Below, piece after piece: positions 8,833 through 16,361 of a stretch of DNA of 61,266 nucleotides (position 1 is the stretch's first letter; every line of letters starts with the position of its first letter). The DNA is from Paracoccus luteus (GTDB taxonomy: Bacteria > Pseudomonadota > Alphaproteobacteria > Rhodobacterales > Rhodobacteraceae): assembly GCF_004522155.1 (NCBI RefSeq), contig NZ_SDEA01000015.1, positions 1-61,266 on the forward strand, given 5' to 3'. The notes beneath the pieces were generated by a model that was not told the DNA's origin, ran no database searches, and saw only the letters and a list, made by a program, of their open reading frames with translations. The position numbers and the translations under genes are program-made.

Positions 8833-9522
8833 ATGCGGACGTTTCAGGTTGTTCTGGGGGTCGCCTTCGGCGTCCTGGTGTTCCTGTTCCTGGATTACGT
8901 GCTGCCGTCCCGCGACACGGTGCGGATCACCAACACCTATAACAAGCTGACCGACGTCGGCTGGAACCGGATATTCTATGCCGCCGCAGACACCGGCACG
9001 GTCGAGAACATCCAGGGCCAGCGCGACATCCGGTTCATCGACACGGTGCGCCCGAACGGCCGCCCGCTGGTCTATCGCAACGAGGACACCGGCACGATCT
9101 GGCCGCCGTATTTCAAGTACGACAGTTCGAACCTGCACGCGATCGCAGGGGACCGCAAATCGACCTCGGCCGACCCCGAGTGGGTCAACATCACGTCCTA
9201 TGGCTGGCGCATCTCGTTCCTGTCGATCTATCCGAACGCGATTTCCATCCGGTCGGTCGCCGGCCCCGCGGACAATCCGGCGAACTGGCCTGCGATGGTG
9301 ATCCTGGGCGTGCTGGGGGCGCTGCTGTTCCTGTTCTGGCGGATGTGGAACCAGTTCCGGGAACGGTCCATCGACCCGATGATGAGCCGTGCCGACCGGG
9401 CGCTGGACCGCGCCGACGCACGCATGGACAGCGCCCGCGACCGCGTCGCGGCGCAGACGCGGCAGGCGCGGGGGCGGTTCAGCGGCTGGCTGGGCAGCTG
9501 GCGCGGCAAGCCGCGCCGTTAG
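8833..9522 (+). CDS. Membrane protein, probably DUF1523 family
   Basis: A 229-residue protein with an N-terminal helix (about 4-22), an extracytoplasmic domain (about 25-150) containing NTYNKLTDVGWNRIFY and FIDTVRPNGRPLVYRNED, a second helix (about 157-176), and a basic cytoplasmic tail with heptad-like SRADRALDRADARMDSARDR repeats. I recall this architecture from DUF1523 proteins of Rhodobacteraceae, but that is from memory and unverified. It ends the six-gene cluster, 12 bp after the preceding stop. Its last codons lie in one copy of a 34-bp duplication shared with the convergent acetyltransferase gene. Confidence 0.8.
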   Translation: MRTFQVVLGVAFGVLVFLFLDYVLPSRDTVRITNTYNKLTDVGWNRIFYAAADTGTVENIQGQRDIRFIDTVRPNGRPLVYRNEDTGTIWPPYFKYDSSNLHAIAGDRKSTSADPEWVNITSYGWRISFLSIYPNAISIRSVAGPADNPANWPAMVILGVLGALLFLFWRMWNQFRERSIDPMMSRADRALDRADARMDSARDRVAAQTRQARGRFSGWLGSWRGKPRR

Positions 9523-9625
9523 GGACAGGGCCGCAGCGGCCGCGCCGCTAGCCGGCGGAAGGGGCCGCGCGTCAGGGCGAAGGCGCAAAGGCCGCGCCGC
9601 TAGGGACAGGGGCGCAGGGGCCGCG
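9511..9625. repeat. Imperfect 34-bp direct repeat spanning two convergent gene ends
   Basis: Copy A is at 9511-9544 and copy B at 9592-9625. They match at 31 of 34 positions with a period of 81 bp. Copy B contains the stop codon of the minus-strand acetyltransferase. Copy A contains the stop of the plus-strand membrane protein gene. Read on the minus strand, both copies encode RPLRPCP followed by a stop. A local tandem duplication has therefore copied the convergent 3' ends. Confidence 0.85.
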
Positions 9626-10142
9626 CGGGGTTGCCCGCGACGGTGACGCCGGGGGCCACGTCGCGTGTCACGACCGCGCCCGCGCCGATGATGGCGCCGC
9701 CGCCGACCGTCACGCCGGGCAGGATGATCGCGCCGCCGCCGATCCACACGTCGTCGCCGATGGTGACGGGGCGGCCGCTTTCCTCGCCGGTGGCGCGGCG
9801 GGCGGGGTCGCGGGGGTGGTCGGCGGTCAGGATCTGGACCTGCGGGCCGATCTGGACGCGCGCGCCGATGCGGATCGGGGCCACGTCCAGGAACACGCCG
9901 CCAAAGTTGACGAAACAGCCCGGCCCGAAGTGGATGTGGCGGCCGTAATCGACATGGAAAGGCGGCCGGATCGCCGCGCCGTTCCATGTCCCCAGCAACT
10001 CGCCCAGGGCCGAGGCGTCGTCGCCCTCGATGGTGGCGTTGTAACGGCGCAGCAGGCCTTGCGCGTGGCGGCGCATGGCGGTCAGCGACGGGTCGGCCGC
10101 GTCATAGGCGCGGCCCGCCAGCATGTCGTCCAGCGCGGCCAC
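9600..10142 (-). CDS. Sugar O-acetyltransferase, Maa/NodL-like left-handed beta-helix
   Basis: A 180-residue acetyl-CoA-dependent transferase. The N-terminal Maa-type helical segment ([14 protein letters not shown]) is followed by hexapeptide repeats from about residue 70 to 175. The catalytic His is in the TADHPRDP segment, and the C-terminal GNPARPLRP is typical of the maltose/galactoside acetyltransferase group. It starts with GTG at 10142, nine bases after the sufT stop; an ATG at 10124 (MLAGRAY) is the alternative. The sugar acceptor is unknown. It closes the minus-strand acpP-sufT run. Confidence 0.88.
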   Translation of the reverse strand: MAALDDMLAGRAYDAADPSLTAMRRHAQGLLRRYNATIEGDDASALGELLGTWNGAAIRPPFHVDYGRHIHFGPGCFVNFGGVFLDVAPIRIGARVQIGPQVQILTADHPRDPARRATGEESGRPVTIGDDVWIGGGAIILPGVTVGGGAIIGAGAVVTRDVAPGVTVAGNPARPLRPCP

Positions 10143-10151
10143 GGTGCGGGC

Positions 10152-10520
10152 TTACATGAAGCCCAGTTCCAGCCGGGCCTCGTCGCTCATCATCTCCATG
10201 CCCCAGGGGGGCTGGAAGGTCATCTCGACATCGACCTGGCGCACGCCGGGCAGCGGTTCCACGGCGTCGGCGACCCATCCCGGCATCTCGCCCGCGACAG
10301 GGCAGCCGGGGGCGGTCAGGGTCATCACGATGCGGACCGCGTTCGTGTCGTCGATGGCGACCGTATAGATCAGCCCCAGGTCAAAGATGTTGACCGGGAT
10401 TTCGGGGTCATAGACCGTGCGGCAGGCCTCGACGACGGTTTCATACAGCGGGTGGTCCGTGGTGGACGGCGCGATCAGCGGCGCGCCTTCCAGCATCGGT
10501 TGGGTCTGCGGCTGGTTCAT
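10152..10520 (-). CDS. sufT: Fe-S cluster assembly protein SufT-like (DUF59/MIP18 family)
   Basis: About 122 residues from ATG 10520 (MNQPQTQ); an in-frame ATG at 10538 would add six residues. The DUF59 core is clear: TVYDPEIPVNIFDLGLIY, then TLTAPGCP with the conserved Cys, and a C-terminal PPWGMEMMSDEARLELG that marks the SufT branch rather than PaaD. SufT aids maturation of Fe-S proteins in the cytoplasm. In many alphaproteobacteria it sits at the end of the suf operon. Here it is some 42 kb away from the suf genes at 52288-60124, downstream of acpP. Confidence 0.88.
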   Translation of the reverse strand: MNQPQTQPMLEGAPLIAPSTTDHPLYETVVEACRTVYDPEIPVNIFDLGLIYTVAIDDTNAVRIVMTLTAPGCPVAGEMPGWVADAVEPLPGVRQVDVEMTFQPPWGMEMMSDEARLELGFM

Positions 10521-10626
10521 GGGGCGGTATCCCGTCATGGCTGACGGTTTATATAGGGGATTGCCCCGCCGGGGAAAAGCCCGATCCGGCGCGAAACCCG
10601 CGCTGCGGCGGGATGGCGCATGCGCA

Positions 10627-10652
10627 GACGGCGCCCGCAGGGGGGCGCCGTC
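10627..10652 (-). terminator. Strong hairpin downstream of acpP
   Basis: A perfect 10-bp stem (GACGGCGCCC / GGGCGCCGTC) with a 6-nt loop lies about 53 bp past the acpP stop codon. There is no T-tract, so it may act as a terminator with Rho or protect the acpP transcript end. It separates acpP from sufT. Confidence 0.55.
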
Positions 10653-10687
10653 CGGTGTGGTCAGGTCGGGGCCGGTCAGGCCCGGCC

Positions 10688-10717
10688 GATCAGGCGGTGG
10701 CAGATCAGGCGGTGGCG
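10688..10717. repeat. 15-bp tandem duplication over the acpP stop codon
   Basis: Two adjacent copies of GATCAGGCGGTGGC plus one base, at 10688-10702 and 10703-10717, differ only at the last position. The second copy carries the final codons and stop of acpP; the first is a non-coding duplicate of them. Confidence 0.85.
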
Positions 10718-10941
10718 CCCTGAATGAACTTGACCGCGTCGCCGAAGGTCTGGATCGTCTCGGCGGCGTCGTCGGGGATCTCGATCCCGAACTCTTCCTC
10801 GAACGCCATCACCAGCTCGACCGTGTCGAGGCTGTCGGCGCCCAGATCGTCGATGAACGAGGCGGTCTCGGTGACCTTGTCCTCTTCGACGCCCAGATGC
10901 TCGACGACGATTTTCTTCACGCGATCAGCGATATCGCTCAT
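10705..10941 (-). CDS. acpP: Acyl carrier protein
   Basis: A 78-residue acidic carrier of fatty acyl chains. The phosphopantetheine Ser lies in the [14 protein letters not shown] motif near residue 37. Length and the four-helix pattern are standard. The ATG at 10941 (MSDIADRV) was chosen over an upstream in-frame ATG at 10965, since ACPs begin exactly here. It follows fabG by about 170 bp on the same strand, and fabD lies further upstream, so this is the usual fatty acid synthesis neighbourhood. Confidence 0.97.
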   Translation of the reverse strand: MSDIADRVKKIVVEHLGVEEDKVTETASFIDDLGADSLDTVELVMAFEEEFGIEIPDDAAETIQTFGDAVKFIQGATA

Positions 10942-11115
10942 GTCTCGTTCCTTACTAGCGGGCAATCCGCCCGGAATGCAGCCGGCACAGGAACCGGCGA
11001 CAGCCGCGGGCGGTTCCCGGCGGCCTCGGATTCGGGGGATACAGCACCGCCCGCACCCACTGCAACCGCTTTCACACGCAGGATTTGCCTTGCAAAACCG
11101 GCGCGAGGGGCCGGT

Positions 11116-11853
11116 TCAGACCATCGCCATGCCGCCGTTGACGTGCAGCGTCGTGCCGGTGACATAGCCTGCGGCCGGGCTGGCCAGATACAGCACGGCC
11201 GCCGCGATGTCGTCGGCCGCCCCCATGCGCCCGGCGGGGATCTGGGTCAGGATGCGGGATTTCTGGTCGTCGTTCAGCTTGTCGGTCATCGCCGTCTCGA
11301 TAAAGCCGGGTGCGACGCAGTTGACCGTGATGCCGCGGCTGGCGACCTCGGCCGCCAGGCTTTTCGACATGCCGACCAGCCCGGCCTTGGCGGCGGCATA
11401 GTTGCCCTGTCCGGGGTTGCCGGTGGTGCCGACGACGCTGGTGATGCTGACGATGCGGCCCCAGCGCGCCTTCATCATCCCGCGCAGCACGCCCCGCGCC
11501 AGCCGGAACGACGAGGTGAGGTTGACCGCGATCACCTGATCCCATTCCTCGTCCGACATCCGCATGAACAGGTTGTCGCGGGTGATGCCGGCGTTGTTGA
11601 CCAGGATGTCCACCGATCCCATCGCCTGCGCCGCCTGCTTGGGCAGGGCGTCCACGGCGGCGGGGTCCGACAGGTTGGCCGCCACCACATGGGCGCGGTC
11701 GCCCAGACGGTCGGCCAGGGCGCGCAGCGGGTCTTCGCGCGTGCCCGACAGCGCGACGGTCGCGCCCGCGGCGTGCAGCGCGGCGGCGACGGCGCCCCCG
11801 ATCCCGCCGGATGCCCCGGTGATCAGTGCGGTCTTTCCGGTCAGGTCGAACAT
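11116..11853 (-). CDS. fabG: 3-oxoacyl-[acyl-carrier-protein] reductase
   Basis: A 245-residue short-chain dehydrogenase that reduces 3-oxoacyl-ACP with NADPH in fatty acid elongation. The cofactor motif TGASGGIGGAVA is at about residues 12-23, NNAGITRDNLFMRM follows near 86, the catalytic YxxxK is in GNYAAAKAGL near residue 150, and the C-terminal GGMAMV end is typical of FabG. It lies between the cytochrome pair and acpP on the minus strand. Confidence 0.96.
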   Translation of the reverse strand: MFDLTGKTALITGASGGIGGAVAAALHAAGATVALSGTREDPLRALADRLGDRAHVVAANLSDPAAVDALPKQAAQAMGSVDILVNNAGITRDNLFMRMSDEEWDQVIAVNLTSSFRLARGVLRGMMKARWGRIVSITSVVGTTGNPGQGNYAAAKAGLVGMSKSLAAEVASRGITVNCVAPGFIETAMTDKLNDDQKSRILTQIPAGRMGAADDIAAAVLYLASPAAGYVTGTTLHVNGGMAMV

Positions 11854-11946
11854 GGCTGGCCCCCAGGGTGATTGCTGACAGCGCGCTTACCACGGCGGGG
11901 CAGGGGCGGAAACCCGCCCCCGCAGCGGTTTGGTCGCGGGGGCGGT

Positions 11947-12561
11947 TCAGTCGCGGGGCGGGCGCACCAGCTTCCATCCGGTCAGCATGGGGCGGACCAG
12001 ATCCTCGCGCTTCCACACGCGATAGAACAGGATCGCGGCGACATGCAGCCCGACCAGCACGACCGCCAGCGTCGCGCCCAGATGATGCAGGCGGATGGCC
12101 AGCTTGCGCGTCGCCGCATCGACCGAGCCCGCCAGCGGCCCGACGTTGATATAGTCGTCGGGGTCGACGAACAGGCCCGTCACCCCCTGCATCGCCAGCA
12201 CCGCGATCATCGCCACGGCGGACAGCGCGCCCAGCGGGTTGTGCCCCGCCGTCAGGCTGGGCTGGCGGACGAAGATCCCGCGGGCATAGCGCAGCGTGGC
12301 CCCCGGCCCGCGCACGAACGACGCAAAGCGCGCCGGGGCCGGCCCGGCCAGCCCCCACACCAGCCGAAAGGCCAGCAGGCCCAGGATCGAATAGCCCAGC
12401 CAGAAATGCAGCGTCATGCTGGCCGGGCCGAACTGGCCCAGCAGCCAGGTCACGGTGACCGCCGCCGCCAGCAGCCAGTGATAGGCGCGCAGGGCGGGAT
12501 CCCAGACCCTGACGCGCACCGGCCGGGGGTGCGTGGCGGCGTTCGCGGGATTACTTGGCAC
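11947..12561 (-). CDS. Cytochrome b561-type membrane protein
   Basis: About 204 residues from a GTG at 12561 that overlaps the end of the cytochrome c' gene by 11 bp. There are four transmembrane helices with candidate haem-b ligands in AYHWLL, MTLHFWLGY, HNPLGAL and IRLHHLGATLAVVLVGLH. It belongs to the bacterial b561/Ni-Fe hydrogenase b-subunit-like group and probably passes electrons between the quinone pool and the periplasmic cytochrome c' made by the preceding gene. Its position between fabD and fabG is unexpected. Confidence 0.85.
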   Translation of the reverse strand: MPSNPANAATHPRPVRVRVWDPALRAYHWLLAAAVTVTWLLGQFGPASMTLHFWLGYSILGLLAFRLVWGLAGPAPARFASFVRGPGATLRYARGIFVRQPSLTAGHNPLGALSAVAMIAVLAMQGVTGLFVDPDDYINVGPLAGSVDAATRKLAIRLHHLGATLAVVLVGLHVAAILFYRVWKREDLVRPMLTGWKLVRPPRD

Positions 12562-13003
12562 GATAGCCGTCGTGGCACGCCTTGCAGGCCCCGCCCAGGG
12601 ACTGCACGACCGGGCCCAGGCTGTCCTGCCCGCCGGCCAGCGCCTCGGGCAGGGGCGCGGCGGCGGCGGCGAGACCGGCGAATTTCTCGGCGAAACCGGC
12701 GCTGTCGGTCCAGATCTCGGGCCGCGCGGCGGTCTGGTCGCCCAGGTCGTCGGTCGAGGTGCCCTGGGCGAAATGGACCGGCGCGTGGTACAGCGACAGC
12801 GCCTTGATGTTGGCCCCGGCCTGTGTCGCCTGCGCCTCGTCATAGGCGAGGTCGCCCTTGGCCATGCCCGCCAGCACGCCCATGTTCGCGCCTAGCAGCT
12901 TGAAATAGCCCTGCCGCGCCGCGACCGCGTCCAGCCGTGGGTCGTCCTGCGCGATGGCGGCAATCGGCATCAGGGCAAGGGCTGCGGCAAGGGTCAGGCG
13001 CAT
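12551..13003 (-). CDS. Cytochrome c' (class II c-type cytochrome)
   Basis: A 150-residue periplasmic haem protein. Residues 1-18 are a Sec signal (MRLTLAAALALMPIAAIA) with cleavage near AIAQ. The haem motif CKACH is close to the C terminus (GGACKACHDGYRAK), as in the four-helix cytochrome c' family. The conserved Arg near the N terminus of the mature protein (DDPRLDAVAARQGYFKLLGANM) fits too. Family members bind NO or act in electron transfer. The next gene, a b561 protein, overlaps its stop, so they form a functional pair. ATG at 13003 was chosen because the signal peptide begins there. Confidence 0.92.
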   Translation of the reverse strand: MRLTLAAALALMPIAAIAQDDPRLDAVAARQGYFKLLGANMGVLAGMAKGDLAYDEAQATQAGANIKALSLYHAPVHFAQGTSTDDLGDQTAARPEIWTDSAGFAEKFAGLAAAAAPLPEALAGGQDSLGPVVQSLGGACKACHDGYRAK

Positions 13004-13112
13004 GTCGTCTCTCCGGGTTCCATGTGGCCGCGCCTGTCTGGCACGGACGCGGCGGCAGGTCATCCCTGCAACAAAGATGTGAATATTCCGGGACCTTCGG
13101 CCGCTGCCGGCG

Positions 13113-14039
13113 TCAGCCCTTGAGGCTTGCGATGTCGTCGGGCGTGCCGATGGCGCGGGTCCGCGCGTCGGGGGCGATGCGGCGGATCATCCCGGTCAGC
13201 GCCTTGCCCGCGCCGATCTCCCAGAACTCGACCACGCCGGACTGGACCATGCACTGCACCGACTCGCGCCAGCGCACCGCGCCGGTCACCTGTTCGACCA
13301 GCAGGCGGCGGATTGCGCCGGGTTCGGTCACCGGCTCGGCCCGGACATTGGCGACGACCGGCACGGCGGGTTCCGCGATCTCGACCCCCGCCAGCGCGTC
13401 GGCCATGACGGCCGCGGCGGGCTGCATCAGCGCGCAGTGGAACGGCGCGCTGACCGGCAGCATCAGCGCGCGCTTGGCGCCGCGTTCGCGGGCCAGCGCG
13501 GCGGCGCGTTCCACCGCCGCGACGTGTCCCGAGATCACCACCTGCGCCGGGTCGTTGTCGTTGGCGGCCTGGCACACCTCGTCGCCCGCCGCGTCGCGGG
13601 CGATCTGGTCCACGGCGGCCAGGTCCAGCCCCAGGATCGCGGCCATCGCGCCCTGTCCGACGGGCACGGCCTCTTGCATGGCGGCGCCGCGCAGGCGCAA
13701 AAGCCGCGCCGTGTCGGACAGGCTGATCGCCCCCGCCGCGCACAGTGCCGAATATTCGCCCAGCGAGTGGCCCGCGACAAACGACGCCGCCTCGATCCCC
13801 CAGCCTTCGGATTCCAGCGCCCGCATCGCCGCGACGGACGTCGCCATCAGCGCCGGCTGGGCGTTGCGGGTCAGGGTGAGCGTCTCGGCGTCGCCTTCCC
13901 AGATCAGGGTCGAGAGGTTTTCGCCAAGCGCCTCGTCCACCTCGTCGAACACGGCGCGCGCGGCGGGATACGCCTCGGCCAACGCGCGGCCCATGCCGAT
14001 GGCCTGCGCGCCCTGTCCCGGAAATACGAATGCCCGCAT
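13113..14039 (-). CDS. fabD: Malonyl-CoA:ACP transacylase
   Basis: A 308-residue enzyme that loads malonate onto ACP. It begins MRAFVFPGQGAQAIGMG, has the nucleophile motif GHSLGEYSAL near residue 90, the conserved Arg in LLRLRGAAMQEA, and the catalytic His in SAPFHCALM near 200. It ends in the usual malonyltransferase helix. A b561-YceI fusion gene diverges from its promoter region. fabG and acpP follow on the same strand, but only after a cytochrome c'/b561 pair. Confidence 0.96.
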   Translation of the reverse strand: MRAFVFPGQGAQAIGMGRALAEAYPAARAVFDEVDEALGENLSTLIWEGDAETLTLTRNAQPALMATSVAAMRALESEGWGIEAASFVAGHSLGEYSALCAAGAISLSDTARLLRLRGAAMQEAVPVGQGAMAAILGLDLAAVDQIARDAAGDEVCQAANDNDPAQVVISGHVAAVERAAALARERGAKRALMLPVSAPFHCALMQPAAAVMADALAGVEIAEPAVPVVANVRAEPVTEPGAIRRLLVEQVTGAVRWRESVQCMVQSGVVEFWEIGAGKALTGMIRRIAPDARTRAIGTPDDIASLKG

Positions 14040-14150
14040 GATGCGTTCCTTTCTTGGATCGAATCGGGGATAACGCGGGGGCGACGTTCAGGCAACAGCG
14101 CCTCCGGCGGGCGCACCCGCCACCAGCGGCCACGATCAAGGACCACGGAC

Positions 14151-15485
14151 ATGCTGCCCCACGATCCTGCGCCGCGCGGATACGACGGCTTCCACCGGCT
14201 GCTGCACTGGGCCATCGCCCTGCTGATCCTGTCGGCCATCGGGCTGGGGCTGTACGCCAGCAGCCTGCCGCAAGAGGGCGCGGCCGCGCTTGCCGCCATC
14301 ATCCAGGTCTTTTCGGTCCACAAGACCGTTGGCGTCGCCGTGCTGCTGCTGGCGCTGGCGCGGATCGTCTGGGTGGCGACGCGGCCGCATCCGCGCCCGC
14401 TGCACCCCGAACGGCGGCTTGAGACGCTGGTGGCGGACAGCGTCCACTGGGCGCTGTATGGCGGAATGGTCCTGATGCCGCTGACCGGCTGGCTGCTGCA
14501 TTCCGCCGCGCCGGGCGAGGGGTTTGCCCGCATCCTGTGGCCCCTTGGCCAGCGCCTGCCGGGCGTGCCGATCGACGCCGCCCTGTCGGAACGCTTTGCC
14601 GCGTTCCACGTCACCGGCTGGTGGCTGCTGGCGGGGCTGATCGCGGCGCATGTCGCGGGGGCGCTGAAACACGCCGTCATCGACCGCGACGCGACGCTGG
14701 CGCGGATGACCCATGCCCGCAACCTGCCCGAGCCGCCGCCCGACACGCGCCGGAACAGATGGCTGCCGCCGCTGCTGGCGGTGGTGCTGTGGGCGGCGGT
14801 GGCCGTGATCGCGCAGGCAACGCCCGAGGAGGCGGCGGACGGCGCGCCCGTGGCCGAGGCGGTGGACGCCGCGCCCGCGGCGGCGTTGCCGGACGCCCTG
14901 CCGGACGCCCTGCCAGCGGCCGCCTCCACCGACGCCGTGCCTGCGCCAGCTGCGCCTGTGGTCCCGGCGGATACTCCGGCCGCGGATACGGCCGCCGCGG
15001 CCGTGCCCACCTGGACCGTGCAGTCCGGCACCGTCGCCATCTCGGTCAACCAGGCGGGCGCGCCGGTTGCGGGCCAGTTCGGCACCTGGACGGCGCAGAT
15101 CGCCTATGACGAGGCGACGGGCACCGGCAGCGTGACGGCGGTCGTGGATGTGACATCGCTCAGCCTGGGGGCGGTGTCGTCCACGGCGACGGGGCCGGAT
15201 TTCCTGAACGCCGCCGCGAACCCGCAGGCCACGTTCGAGGGGGCGATCACCCGTGCGGCCCAGGGCAGCACGGCCCATCAGGCGACCGGCACGCTGACCA
15301 TCGCGGGCATGACCCAGCCCGCGACCCTGCCGTTCGACCTGACCATCGACGGCACCACGGCGACGGCGCGCGGCACGCTGGCCGTGGACCGGCGCGATTT
15401 CGGCGTGGGCAAGGGCTATGCCGACGAAAGCACCGCGGGCTTTGCGGTGCCGGTCACGGTCGAGCTGACCGCGACGCGCGACTGA
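14151..15485 (+). CDS. Cytochrome b561 fused to a periplasmic YceI domain
   Basis: A 444-residue fusion. Residues 1-190 form a four-helix b561 module with His in FHRLLHW, VHKTVG, SVHWALYG and FHVTGWWLLAGLIAAHV. A further hydrophobic segment lies near 205-220. A Pro/Ala-rich linker covers about 225-290. Residues 295-444 form a YceI lipocalin-like barrel (TWTVQSGTVAISVNQAG, TGPDFLNAA, VDRRDFGVGKGY), a fold that binds isoprenoid chains such as quinone tails. The likely role is quinone-linked redox chemistry at the outer face of the inner membrane. ATG 14151 follows AAGGA at 14139-14143. Confidence 0.9.
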   Translation: MLPHDPAPRGYDGFHRLLHWAIALLILSAIGLGLYASSLPQEGAAALAAIIQVFSVHKTVGVAVLLLALARIVWVATRPHPRPLHPERRLETLVADSVHWALYGGMVLMPLTGWLLHSAAPGEGFARILWPLGQRLPGVPIDAALSERFAAFHVTGWWLLAGLIAAHVAGALKHAVIDRDATLARMTHARNLPEPPPDTRRNRWLPPLLAVVLWAAVAVIAQATPEEAADGAPVAEAVDAAPAAALPDALPDALPAAASTDAVPAPAAPVVPADTPAADTAAAAVPTWTVQSGTVAISVNQAGAPVAGQFGTWTAQIAYDEATGTGSVTAVVDVTSLSLGAVSSTATGPDFLNAAANPQATFEGAITRAAQGSTAHQATGTLTIAGMTQPATLPFDLTIDGTTATARGTLAVDRRDFGVGKGYADESTAGFAVPVTVELTATRD

Positions 15486-15498
15486 CCGCCAACGAAAA

Positions 15499-15522
15499 GG
15501 GCCGCCCCGGCAGGGACGGCCC
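15499..15522. terminator. Bidirectional hairpin between b561-YceI and ndk
   Basis: GGGCCGCCCC and GGGACGGCCC pair with one mismatch around a GGCA loop in the gap between two convergent genes. A run of four A on its left side gives a short T-tract for the minus-strand ndk transcript. Confidence 0.6.
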
Positions 15523-15544
15523 GATCAGCGGCAAAGCGCAGGGT

Positions 15545-15967
15545 TCAGCCGACCAGTTCCAGCCCCGAGAAGAAGAAGGCGATTTCCTCTTTCGCGGTTT
15601 CCGGCGCGTCCGACCCGTGGACCGAGTTCTCGCCCACCGACAGCGCGAAATCCTTGCGGATGGTGCCCGCGTCGGCGTTGGCCGGGTTGGTCGCGCCCAT
15701 CACTTCGCGGTTCTTGGCGATGGCGTTCTCGCCTTCCAGCACCTGCACGACGACCGGCTCGGACGCCATGAACTCGACCAGTTCGCCGTAAAAGGGGCGG
15801 TCCTTGTGGACGGCATAGAACTGGCCGGCCTGCGCGGGCGACAGGTGCAGGCGCTTTTGCGCGACGATGCGCAGGCCCGCATCCTCGAATTTCTGGTTGA
15901 TCTTGCCGGTCAGGTTCCGGCGGGTCGCGTCGGGCTTGATGATCGACAGCGTGCGTTCGACAGCCAT
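15545..15967 (-). CDS. ndk: Nucleoside diphosphate kinase
   Basis: A 140-residue kinase that equilibrates NTP and NDP pools through a phospho-histidine. It starts [18 protein letters not shown] and carries the catalytic His in [18 protein letters not shown] near residue 117. Length and motifs are standard for bacterial Ndk. It converges with the b561-YceI gene across a hairpin. Confidence 0.97.
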   Translation of the reverse strand: MAVERTLSIIKPDATRRNLTGKINQKFEDAGLRIVAQKRLHLSPAQAGQFYAVHKDRPFYGELVEFMASEPVVVQVLEGENAIAKNREVMGATNPANADAGTIRKDFALSVGENSVHGSDAPETAKEEIAFFFSGLELVG

Positions 15968-16063
15968 GATGTCCTCGTGGGGTTTGCGATTGCGCGGCGC
16001 GGTATCATGGCGGGGACCGAAGGGAAACCCGCGACGGGCCGGGCGGGCGGCGATTCGGCAATG

Positions 16064-16087
16064 AAAAAAGCAGCCCCGAAGGGCTGC
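16064..16087 (-). terminator. Rho-independent terminator of cspA
   Basis: On the minus strand the sequence is GCAGCCC, loop TTCG, GGGCTGC, then six T. It starts 24 bp after the cspA stop. The stable UUCG tetraloop and T-tract make this a textbook intrinsic terminator. Confidence 0.95.
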
Positions 16088-16111
16088 CCTGATCGTCAGT
16101 CCGGCCTGAAA

Positions 16112-16318
16112 TCAGGCGAACTTGATGTTGATCGCGGATTCGCGGCCGTCGCGGCCGGTTTCCAGGTCATAGGTCACGGCCTGCCCGTCAGCGGGGGCCT
16201 GCAGGCCCGCACGCTCCAGCGCCGAGACGTGCAGGAACACGTCGCGCTTGCCGTTTTCCGGCTGGATGAAGCCGAAGCCTTTGGTGGTGTTGAACCATTT
16301 CACGGTGCCGTTGGCCAT
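16112..16318 (-). CDS. cspA: Cold-shock protein
   Basis: A 68-residue single-domain nucleic-acid chaperone. The RNP-1 motif KGFGFIQPE and RNP-2 motif DVFLHVSAL are visible. The ATG at 16318 (MANGTVKWFN) was chosen because GAGGGAG lies 8 bp upstream and the family begins at this point. It is monocistronic, with an intrinsic terminator behind it and a hairpin in its leader. Confidence 0.95.
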   Translation of the reverse strand: MANGTVKWFNTTKGFGFIQPENGKRDVFLHVSALERAGLQAPADGQAVTYDLETGRDGRESAINIKFA

Positions 16319-16339
16319 CGTGAGATCTCCCTCAAGTAT

Positions 16340-16361
16340 GCCGTCCACATCATGTGACGGC
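16340..16361 (-). promoter_or_regulatory. Hairpin in the cspA 5' leader
   Basis: GCCGT/ACGGC and CAC/GTG pair around the loop ATCAT with one bulged base. The hairpin lies about 7 bp upstream of the cspA Shine-Dalgarno sequence (16327-16333). It could influence ribosome access at low temperature, as known for cspA leaders, but no such function is shown here. Confidence 0.4.
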
